Below, one piece after another: positions 16,085 through 25,800 of a stretch of DNA of 64,000 nucleotides; position 1 is the stretch's first letter, and each line of letters begins with the position of its first letter. The stretch spans positions 1 through 64,000 of the forward strand of contig CAJPFH010000006.1 in the NCBI GenBank assembly GCA_905339165.1, read 5' to 3'. The notes under the pieces are model-generated. The model had not been told where the DNA came from, did not search any database, and saw nothing but the letters and a program-made list of their open reading frames with translations. Made by a program: the position numbers and the translations under genes. Source of the DNA: Flavobacteriales bacterium. GTDB lineage: Bacteria; Bacteroidota; Bacteroidia; Flavobacteriales_E; Vicingaceae.

Positions 16085-16537
16085 ATGAAGATAGAAGAAG
16101 CTATCAAGCAAAGTACATTTAAAAACGGTGTACAAAAGGCTTTGGTAAATTTAGTTTATACGGGTAACTGGCTTCGCGACATACACGAAAAAACATTTAA
16201 AGCATTTGATATTCTTCCCCAACACTTTAATGTACTAAGAATACTAAAAGGGAAACACCCTAATCCGGTATCGCCCGGAGAAATAAAAGAAGTGATGCTC
16301 GACAAGGGCCACGACCTTACCCGCCTGCTCGATAAATTAGTAAAACAAGGTTTGGTAAACAGAAAAACCTGCAGCGAAAACAGAAGAAAAATCGATATAA
16401 CTCTTACTGAAAAAGGCTTGTCGAAATTAGAAGAAATGAACAAAAACTTAGATAATAACACCCTGCCAATAAACCACCATATTTCAGAAAAGGAGGCTTT
16501 GTTGCTGAGTGATTTACTTGATAAATTAAGAGGATAA
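16085..16537 (+). CDS. MarR-family transcriptional regulator
   Basis: A 150-residue winged-helix repressor. The DNA-binding part (residues about 40-110) has FNVLRILKGKHPNPVSPGEI, the recognition-helix region DLTRLLDKLVKQGLVNR and the wing ENRRKIDITLTEKG, all typical of MarR. A Cys (Cys98) sits in the loop TCSENRRK. MarR proteins bind palindromes as dimers and release on sensing phenolics or oxidants. The palindrome just upstream overlaps its own promoter, so autorepression is likely. The pirin gene follows after 2 bases and is probably under the same control. Confidence 0.88.
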   Translation: MKIEEAIKQSTFKNGVQKALVNLVYTGNWLRDIHEKTFKAFDILPQHFNVLRILKGKHPNPVSPGEIKEVMLDKGHDLTRLLDKLVKQGLVNRKTCSENRRKIDITLTEKGLSKLEEMNKNLDNNTLPINHHISEKEALLLSDLLDKLRG

Positions 16538-16539
16538 CG

Positions 16540-17256
16540 ATGCAAACTGTTTTATATAAAGCAAACCAAAGAGGTTTTGTAAACCATGGTTGGTTAAAAG
16601 CAGCCCACTCATTTAGCTTTGGCTCTTGGTACAATGCCGACAAAATACGTTTTGGTATGTTGCGTGTTTTAAACGATGATGAAATAGCCCCTCATCAGGG
16701 CTTTTCTGAACATCCGCACGATAATATGGAAATCATTACATTGGTTCAGGAAGGCGAATTAAAGCACAAAGACAGTATGGGAAACGAAATGATTATGCAT
16801 CCCAACGAAGTACAGGTAATGAGTGCCGGCAGTGGAATTCTTCATTCGGAAATAAATCCCTCTGCATCGATTACAAAATTGTTTCAAATTTGGGTTTTTC
16901 CGAATCAAAAAAATGTAACTCCACGCTACGAACAAAAAAAATATTTGCCCGAGAACAGAAAAAATAAATGGCAGGAAATTATTAAACCACACACACAAAC
17001 TGAAGGAGAAGGTATTTTTATTTACCAAGAAGCATGGTTTTATTTATGCGATTTAGAAGAAAATCAAAACATAACATATACTCAAAAAAAGGCCGGAAAC
17101 GGAGCGTATGTTTTTGTAATAAACGGAGAAATTAAAATTCAATCCCAAACATTGCAAACAAGGGACGCCATAGGGATTACAGATTTTTCTGAGTTTATTA
17201 TTCATTCCACCTCAAAGTCCTGTCTATTGCTTATAGAGGTTCCTATGAATTTGTAA
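16540..17256 (+). CDS. Pirin-family bicupin (quercetinase-like)
   Basis: A 238-residue cupin protein. The metal ligands match human pirin: His58, His60, His102 and Glu104 (GFSEHPHDNMEI and GSGILHSEIN), so a bound Fe or similar metal is expected. Bacterial relatives include YhhW quercetinase, which cleaves a flavonoid; others act as redox-sensing regulators. The second cupin lacks the full ligand set, as is usual. Co-transcription with a MarR repressor points to response to an electrophile, phenolic or oxidant. The natural substrate cannot be predicted. Confidence 0.88.
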   Translation: MQTVLYKANQRGFVNHGWLKAAHSFSFGSWYNADKIRFGMLRVLNDDEIAPHQGFSEHPHDNMEIITLVQEGELKHKDSMGNEMIMHPNEVQVMSAGSGILHSEINPSASITKLFQIWVFPNQKNVTPRYEQKKYLPENRKNKWQEIIKPHTQTEGEGIFIYQEAWFYLCDLEENQNITYTQKKAGNGAYVFVINGEIKIQSQTLQTRDAIGITDFSEFIIHSTSKSCLLLIEVPMNL

Positions 17257-17349
17257 AAAACGAGATTCAGTTGTATTTTTTATTTAACTTTAGTGCTGCA
17301 TTCTATTTTTTGAAAAACAATCTAATAGAAAACGTACAAAATAATATTT

Positions 17350-19392
17350 ATGAAAAAACAATTCTCTTTTTTTCTTTGCTTGGTTTTATTCCTTTTATTC
17401 TCATGCCAAACAGAAACAACAAAAACAGAACTTGTGAAAGATCCTGATTATGGATTTTCGCTCAGTAATTTAGACACTAGCGTATTGCCTTGTACTAATT
17501 TTTACCAATATGCGGTAGGTGGTTGGCTTAAACAAAACCCTGTGCCAGCTAGCGAATCCAAGTGGGGTTCTTTTAGTATCTTAAACAATGAAAATCTTGC
17601 TAAACTAAAAGTAATATTAGAACAAACATCGGCCAAACAGCAAAAAAAAGGAAGCGATGAACAACTGGTTGGCGATATGTACAAATCGGCCATAGACTCA
17701 AACTTGGTAAATGAAATCGGAATAAGACCTCTCGAAAATTACATAAGAAAAATAGAAACTCTTTCCACTACCGATGAAATACTTTCGATGTTAGCCGAAA
17801 TGCGTAAACAGGGTTCCGGTTTTTTATTTGGTTATTATGTAGGGCAAGACGAAAAAAACAGCGAAAAATATATAACCACTATTTATCAGGGAGGCCTTGG
17901 TTTGCCCGATCGTGAATTTTATTTTCCGCAAGACGAAAGAGGAAATACTATATTAACAGAATACAAAAACCACATAAAACAACTGTTTTTACTTATCGGA
18001 AAATCGGATACCGAGGCAGAAAAAAATGCAAAATTTGTTTGGGAAATAGAAATACAATTAGCCCAACACTCTACGGATAGAGTGGCTCTCCGAGACCCCG
18101 AAAAATCTTATAATCTTAAAACAATACAAGAATTACATCAACTGGCTCCTAATATAAATTGGGATATATTTATGGAATCGGCCGGTTTAAAAGGCGTTTC
18201 AGAAGTAGTGGTAGGGCAACCACAGTTTTTAGTGAATGTAAGTAAAATGTTAAAAGCAGTTTCTTTAGAAAAATGGAAAGCTTACATTACTTTTCATTTA
18301 GTAAACGATTTTTCGCCTTACCTTACCTTTCCTTTTGAAAAAGCCCATTTTGATTTTTACGATAAAACTCTTTCTGGAAAAAAAGAAATGAAACCCCGCT
18401 GGAAAAGAAGTTTAGAAATAATTAACAGCACATTGGGCGAAACCATGGGGAAACTCTATGTGCAAAAACACTTTAGCGAAAGCAGTAAAAAACGAATTGC
18501 CCAAATGGTTGAAAATCTGCGTGAAGTTTACAAAGAAAGAATTTTACAGCTCGATTGGATGAGTGATAGCACGAAACAACAAGCCCTTGTTAAACTAGAA
18601 AAATTTAATAAAAAAATAGGGTATCCCGATATATGGAAAGACTACAGCAACATAGAAATAAACTACAACACATTAGTGCAAAACGTAATGAATTGCAGAC
18701 AATGGCAATATCAAGAAATGGTAACTCGAATAGGAAAACCTGTTGATAAAAACGAGTGGCTTATGAATCCGCAAACCATTAACGCATACTATAGCCCCAA
18801 TATGAACGAAATCGTTTTTCCGGCAGCTATTTTGCAACCCCCATTTTTTAATCCCGATGCCGATGATGCGATTAATTACGGAGGCATTGGTGCCGTAATA
18901 GGACATGAGTTCACACATGGTTTTGATGATCAGGGAGCAAAATTTGATGGTAACGGAAACATGCACAACTGGTGGAGTGATGCCGACAAAACCAAGTTCA
19001 AAGAACGCACCGATGTGCTTGTAAAGCAATTTAACGAATACCAACCCATAGAAAATGTATTTGTAAACGGAGAACTTACATTGGGCGAAAATATGGCCGA
19101 TTTGGGAGGCTTGCTGCTCGCTTATTATGCATTGGAGAAATCCATGCAAACGAAAAATCACACAAAAATCAACAACTTTACATACCAACAGCGTTTTTTC
19201 TTAGGTTGGGCACAGGTTTGGCATGCTAACATTAAAGACGAAGCCATGGGGCAAATGGTAAAAACAGATCCCCATTCTCCCAGCGAATACAGAGTAAACG
19301 GCCCTCTTTCTAATTTACCCGAATTTATTAATGCATGGAGGTGTAAAGAGGGTAACGCGATGGTGCGAAAAGAAAAAGTAAAGATTTGGTAA
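17350..19392 (+). CDS. M13-family (neprilysin/PepO-like) zinc metallopeptidase lipoprotein
   Basis: A 680-residue exported endopeptidase that cleaves short peptides. The signal ends LLFSC, a lipobox with Cys at about residue 20, so it is a surface or periplasmic lipoprotein. The zinc motif is HEFTH (His519, Glu520, His523), with Glu580 in GENMADLGG as the third ligand. NAYYSPNMNEIVFPAAILQP and the C-terminal RVNGPLSNLPEF are M13 hallmarks; the large N-terminal helical domain that limits access to small peptides is also present. It is likely a peptide scavenger; it has its own transcript. Confidence 0.93.
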   Translation: MKKQFSFFLCLVLFLLFSCQTETTKTELVKDPDYGFSLSNLDTSVLPCTNFYQYAVGGWLKQNPVPASESKWGSFSILNNENLAKLKVILEQTSAKQQKKGSDEQLVGDMYKSAIDSNLVNEIGIRPLENYIRKIETLSTTDEILSMLAEMRKQGSGFLFGYYVGQDEKNSEKYITTIYQGGLGLPDREFYFPQDERGNTILTEYKNHIKQLFLLIGKSDTEAEKNAKFVWEIEIQLAQHSTDRVALRDPEKSYNLKTIQELHQLAPNINWDIFMESAGLKGVSEVVVGQPQFLVNVSKMLKAVSLEKWKAYITFHLVNDFSPYLTFPFEKAHFDFYDKTLSGKKEMKPRWKRSLEIINSTLGETMGKLYVQKHFSESSKKRIAQMVENLREVYKERILQLDWMSDSTKQQALVKLEKFNKKIGYPDIWKDYSNIEINYNTLVQNVMNCRQWQYQEMVTRIGKPVDKNEWLMNPQTINAYYSPNMNEIVFPAAILQPPFFNPDADDAINYGGIGAVIGHEFTHGFDDQGAKFDGNGNMHNWWSDADKTKFKERTDVLVKQFNEYQPIENVFVNGELTLGENMADLGGLLLAYYALEKSMQTKNHTKINNFTYQQRFFLGWAQVWHANIKDEAMGQMVKTDPHSPSEYRVNGPLSNLPEFINAWRCKEGNAMVRKEKVKIW

Positions 19393-19419
19393 ATTCTCCT
19401 GCCATAAAAGCACATTCAT

Positions 19420-19427
19420 TACTTTTG
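19420..19427 (+). promoter_or_regulatory. -7 box for the small gene at 19444
   Basis: TACTTTTG, a perfect TAnnTTTG, 16 bases before the ATG. Its presence supports the small downstream gene being real and separately transcribed. Confidence 0.4.
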
Positions 19428-19443
19428 AAAAAAAACAATTACT

Positions 19444-19824
19444 ATGTTAGTTACAGAATTTAGCGAAACCTGCTTTCAGTACAGCCACTTTGAAGTATGG
19501 CAAATAGATAATCTCGATGCTTTTTTTAAAGGGAATACGATTCTAGAAAAAATTTTCGAAGACTATTATAAAATGCCCCTCGTGGATTTAAAAACAAAAC
19601 GCTCCGATATTCAAGATACCGATATAATGATTATTACCAAACTTTTGGCACAAGTTGACGATAAGCATTTTTTTATTTTTACACTACACGATGAAAATCA
19701 TTTGGAACTTATAAAAATGCAAAAACTTAATATCATGAACTTTGGTTTGGACATAGAAAAAATAAGTCCCGATAAGGTTTTTGTAATGCTAATGGATAAA
19801 AAAATGCAGGAGCATTTGAATTAA
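19444..19824 (+). CDS. Hypothetical cytoplasmic protein
   Basis: A 126-residue protein of unknown function. It has no signal peptide or membrane helix. It is mixed alpha/beta with an acidic surface (IQDTDIMIITKLLAQVDDKHFFIF) and two Cys (10 and none later). No motif I know. Supported as a gene by its own -7 box, coding-like composition and a closely packed position, 51 bases after the peptidase and converging on sprA with a 20-base gap. Confidence 0.5.
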   Translation: MLVTEFSETCFQYSHFEVWQIDNLDAFFKGNTILEKIFEDYYKMPLVDLKTKRSDIQDTDIMIITKLLAQVDDKHFFIFTLHDENHLELIKMQKLNIMNFGLDIEKISPDKVFVMLMDKKMQEHLN

Positions 19825-19844
19825 AATTTTACTTCAAATTTATT

Positions 19845-22800
19845 TTACTGCGATAAGGAGAACCTTAAACTAATTCCTGCATTTGTGTTTGCTGTTGGGA
19901 AAGTGGTAGAAATAAAAGGTTTCGTTAATACTTTGTCGTAAAACAACCGTAAATTCAGGTTTTTACTCAATCGATAATCTCCGGTAATTTTAATGGAAAT
20001 AATACGTTGCCCACCGGTTAATTGGTGGCTTTCTTCTACAATTTTTCTAATAATCGTTAAATTGTTACGTATAGAAAAATCGGCTCTTAAATCAAAATCG
20101 CTTACCGGTTGTTTTCTGTCCGGACCAAATTTTATAGGGAAACGCATATCTTTAAACTTATATCCGGCACCTAAAATTATTTCACGGCCTTTTACTTCGG
20201 TTATCTGATTGTTGTTTAAACTCAACGATATATTTCGGTCGGTTTTTAGTTCCACTTTTGAGAGTAAACTATTATTCCAACTCATATCAAAATTAATGAG
20301 TGGACTAAATTGTTCCGAAATAGAAACGGTAGCTATTTGGTATTGATTTATAAAATTGTTGTTTATATCTCTGGCCGATGGGTTTCCTTGTGCATCTTCA
20401 GCATACAGCAAGTTTGCCGTAAAAGAGCTAACATTGTAAGTAGACCGGTAACCATGCCCAACGGTAATGTTTTTAAAATATTTTTTAAAGAAGTCTAATT
20501 TGTTTAAGCCATCAAAAGTAACCCTCCAGTTGGGAAGCGGTATTTGTGGAAATTGTTCTAACGAAGTAAACTTAGCACTTTTACCGGCATAAGCAGCTCT
20601 AAAAGCATTTATGAGTACTTCTTGGTGGGTGGCTCCGTATCCATCAAAATACCCGGTTCCTGTGGGTGCCGAGTTTGGATTTTTCTCTCCTAACCGATTA
20701 GAAACATTTTTTCTTTCTTCAAGTAATTTTTTAAATGTGGCCGAAGAATAATCTTTTTTATCGTCAGTAATAAATGCCGTTCTCCAGGTAATAAACGATA
20801 TGCTGTAGTTTCCGGTAATAGTGGGTGGTGTGCCAAAATTATAAAAGGGTTCAACTCCCGGTTGTGTATCGTCCCAAAAGAATTGTTGAGTTGTATTTTG
20901 GGCATATCTGCGGTTGGCAGTAAGTTCAATTCTTACGCTTTCTATGGGGCGTATAGTCATTCGGCCTTCTAGGTTTTTAGAGAGTGTATTGGAATACTGG
21001 TACATTAACACACGATTAGGAGTAAGCCAGCCTTTTTCAGCAGCAAAAACAGGGTAGTTTGGGTCTTGCATTCCCATTATGAAATTGTATCCGGGGGCAT
21101 CAAATGCAGGGTCAAAACCCATAATTTTTGTTTCTCTTCCGTAGCCTGGAAGCAAGGTTCCCCTATCTTCAGAATAGGTTGCAGAAACATTTTTAACACC
21201 CATTAGCAGTTTAAAAAACCGGTCGTGGATACGAGAACCTATTTCTGCTTCTTTCTTTTCTTTTTCTTTGGCTTTTTTGTCTTCAGGCTTTTGTTCTTCG
21301 CCTGGTTTTGGCTTGGGTTTTGGAGCAGGTTTTTTAGGTTTTGGAGAATTTAATTTTTTAAAATAAGGTACTTTGTTATAAAGAGTTACCATATTAAACT
21401 GCCCATTCAGCTGCTTAGAGTTTGCATTTTGAATGGTATGTCCTAGTGTATCGGCTCCAATGGGGGCTCTTTTCCAGTCATAGCTGCCGGTATAACGGGC
21501 GGTAGCGGTAACAAAATCGAGTAGTGGTAGTTTATTGATGGGGAGGTTGTAATCTAAACTAAAATTATGTCGGTATTGTGTATTTAGTCCCCAGGTGCTA
21601 ATGCTTTTCATAACGGAATCTTTAAATTCGCTGTATTCTTCTTTGTATCTTTTATCTACTCTTCCATCGGGTTCGCCAATTACTGAGTTATTGGTAGCAT
21701 CGAAGGCAAATTTTAAAGATTTTGTAAAGTCGTGACGAAGGCTATAAATACGGTTCCAGTAAAAACTTTTTTGATAAAGGGTGGGTAAAGAAATATCGTA
21801 AATAGTATTGTTTCTTCGTTGCCTTTCGTTGTAAAGTCTGTCGAAATTGGTTTGAAAGCTGTATTGTTTTGGGGTAAGATAAAAATTAAATTCGTGCAGC
21901 CACTTTAACGATTTTTTTGTGCTGATGTATTTAGAGGATTTAAAGGGTTGGTAGTTTTTTGGATTTGCGTTGTAATTGTAAGCAATCCCTCCTTTGTAGT
22001 TCTTTTTTGTATCGTATTCGGTATTAATGTCACGTTGCAGGGTTTCGGTATAAGCATAAGTAAGCGAAAGATTTTCTACATCGTAAATATGGGGTTTGCT
22101 TTGTGCTCCTTTCTCTTTACGCACATTGGTAAAATTAATGCTTCTTATTTTTTGATAGGTTTCGCTGCGTTTTTTAACAGAATCTTTTACCTCTTTAGTA
22201 ATTTCTTCCGACTGTAAAAAGTCTTTAAACTCAATATCGGGGTCTAGCGGATTATAGCGTGGTGTAATCCATTCTTCGGATACTCCGTAGAACATAGGTA
22301 CACTAATTTTAGTTTGCTCGGGCAAGAATTTCCCTAACTCTACATTAGTAGATAAATCGTATCTCTGCCTTGTTTCTTGTTGACGTTCGTTTAATTTTTT
22401 TTCTATGCTTCCCCAACCGGGAGTGCTCATTCCTGCTGAGAGGGTAGCTGTTCCTAAATCGGCAACATTGGTAGTTACTCTGCCAATAGTAGCCCACCCA
22501 CCTTTATTGTTAAAATCGGATAATCGCAATTCGTTTACCCATATTTCGGCACATTTAGCAAGGCCATCATCATTCGGGTTGGTCTCCGATGCTTTAGGAT
22601 TTCTAACTCCAATGAGTATGGTTTTTACTTTACTAAGGTTTGGATTTCCTTTTATTCGAATAATGTTTTTCTTTCCGCTTTCTGCAATAAAATCGGTGAT
22701 TACATAGGGAATGTTTATAGAAACTCCGGCATTTGGATCGAGTAGTAGTTCATTTCTTTTTGTTTTGGCTGCATATAATTTTTCGAATTCAAGGTCGAGG

Positions 22801-25800
22801 TTATTGTATTCCGGCCAAATATCATTTTCGTTTCGGCTACCCCAGGGGGTAACTTTTAAAGGAATTTCATATTCGTAATAATTATCGTTAAAGTCGGTAC
22901 CCAAACGAATAAATACAGATAAATCATTATCGTTTAGTGTTTCGGTCGACTTTTTTTGTTCGGCATGAATAAACATTTTGAGCCTTTTGTACTGGCGTAT
23001 ATCCAGATTCAGGTTTTTGAAAGAGGCTCTGGCATCTCCATTTTTAAGGTTGCACACATCTAATACAAGAGCTTGTTCGTTTAGTTGTTGTAGTATAGCC
23101 GAATTGCTGGTACGGGCCAATTGTCTTTGGATGCCTGGAGGTAAAACATAAGGAACAGGTTGCTTTTCAGAGTTTTCTTCTACGTTTACAGCTCCTACAT
23201 TAAAAGTGGTTTCGTCTTCATCGTTAGGAATGTACTCTCCGTTCGATAATAAATTACCATTATATTTTCTCCATTCTCCTCTTATTAAATCTAAGGTAGC
23301 AAATCGTAACACAATAGGTTGACTAAAGCCTTTAACGAACATACGCATAAAGCGAATGGCTTTAAAATCATAAATTTCTCCAACCACTCTGTCAGGCATA
23401 CGTATGGGGACTTTAAACTGGTACCAGCGTACTTTACGGGTTCCGTTAGGTGTTTGGGCTTCGGCTGTGTAAATGTTGGTAATGTAATTTTTTCCTACGT
23501 TCGATTCATCTAAGTCTTGTGGGGTAAGACGAATTTGATACTGGTAATAGTTTTCTTTTCGATCTTGGTTATTGTCTAAATTTATATCTTCTACATCAGG
23601 CAGGGTGGTGGCAGAGGTTGGATAAGATTCTCCTCCGCTTCCTGTTTCGGCCGAATTTCCTTGAAAATTATTGTATTTTTTATAGCGTTCAAGAATGCTT
23701 TTTTTGTCGTTGTCGTAACTAGTTCCACGGTAGTACTTGTAGTTATCAGAAGCAATATCTCCATTCAACGCTTGTTGTGCGGCCGGAGAAAGGGCATCAT
23801 AAAAACTTTTAAAGTGTTCCTGCTCTTCGGCATCGTTTAATCCGTCAAGCCCTATATCTTGAAAGGTTCTTGTGCCGGTTTGGTTATCGAAGGCGTAAAT
23901 AATGGGTTGTTGTTTGGCTACTCTGCCCCATGAGGTATAATCGTAATCGGCATTGTTTACATTGGCAGAGGTAGGCAATCCATTTTCAAAACTTTTTCGA
24001 TTATCGCGTAATATATCTTCCGAAATACTTCCTAAGTTAATATAGAGGTCTCCTCCAGAATGATTGGGGTTTCCGTCTTCGGGGTCAAAAGGATCCATCA
24101 TCCAAAATTGAATAAATTCAATATTAGAGGCTTCAAAATCGGTGGTTTGTAAATCGCGCATTATACCTCCCCAGCGACTGGCAGGGTTATTTAATAAACC
24201 GTTGCTCATATTCGTTCCGGCAGAGTATGCACTAGGATTGGCATCGAAATTATAAGGGCCTCTTTCTTCCGGATAGAAGGCTAAATCGAGCACCGGAATG
24301 TTAGTTACTACATTATTAGCTAATGATTTGTTTGGAAATACTTCTAATTGGTCAACCTGTCTCATGTAGTGGTTAGAACGCATGTCTTTATCGTCTTTAA
24401 TATGTGCGGGCGTTCTGGAGTCTATTCTCCAAAAAAGAGGATCTATTACATACCATGCAAGATTCGCTCTGTTGTAACCGTACGCAAGGTTATCCGAGAG
24501 ATTTCCTTCGGGGAATAAGTCGGGTTGCTTTTGTGGAGTACTTGCAATTCTCCATCTATTAAAAGCTTTAATATCTATGGCCGATTGGCTTCCTTCAAAA
24601 TCGTCAACATAAGCAATCCCTTCTCTGGTAATGGCTCTAGAGTTTCCGGGTATTAAATAGGCAAATTCTCCTTGTACGGTTAATGACGATTTTTCTTTGG
24701 TAGAATAAAAGGGAAGTTTATCGGCAAGGCGTGTAATAATGGGAGCTTCCTTAGTGTAGGTAGCATCTAAGCCAACTACAGTATTTGCTATGGGTTCATT
24801 TCCTATGTTTATTTTTTGCGTCATGGGGCGTTCTGCTAATCGTAATACAGTACCACCAATATTTATGTTTTCATTGAACTTGTAGTCTAATCTTGCTCCT
24901 ACCATGGTTTTAACCTGAACAGCAAATAGGGCATTGCTTTGAAGCGATACTTTAATGGGCTGCCCTGACTGGAGTAGGCCGGAATTGATAATTTTTACCC
25001 GGCCTAAGTTGTAATCTACGGTATAATCCACATTTTCGGTAAGCGGGCTTCCTCCTGCGGTAACCACTACAGAGCCTTGCGGAATGTTTAACGCATTTAA
25101 AGAAATTTCGGACCCCGATGAAGAGGAATACTGGCCTTTAATCGTGTAACGATTGTGCGGAGCATCTAATTTAGCAAGTGCTTGAGTAGTGGTATAAAGT
25201 GAATCGAAGGCAAATTTGTTAGCGAGAGCAGTTTCGCCCGAATTAAACTTATTTCGCAACCCCGAGCTAAAAGGTTCTAATACCGGAAAATAAATTCTGC
25301 CATTGGTGGGGTTAATGGTTATGCCCGGAACAAAGTCAAAAACACCATCGGCTCCGGGTTGATTCATTTGGTTTAGTCGGTCTATATCGGTAAGCATAAT
25401 AATGGGCTTGCCTCTTACCGAGCCCTCGGGTAAAAAGGGAATTTCTACTCCTGTTTCGGGATTTAAATACCATACATCTAATAAAAAATCTTTTTGACTT
25501 ACATTAAACGCTCCAAGGGCATAAACGTTTTTCATCATCAAATTCCAGTTTGGAATTTTGGTGTTTAAAATGGTACTTTTTAATAATTTAAGATAGAGGG
25601 CATTTTGTCCGTTTATACCGTCTGTAGAAAATTCACCTACCTGATAGGTTTTACCATTGTAGGTATATTGGTAAGCAACAGCAACTATATCATCATCCCC
25701 AATCATAGAGTTTAACGATACGTAGCCTAGTTGCGGATTTAGTATATATTCAGACGATGAGAGCATGCGTGCGTTTTCATACACTTCATAGTCTAATCCA

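Noticed and set aside
21234-21340. Lys/Pro-rich low-complexity stretch in sprA as a frameshift
   Set aside because: The frame is intact on both sides, and such variable loops occur in SprA.
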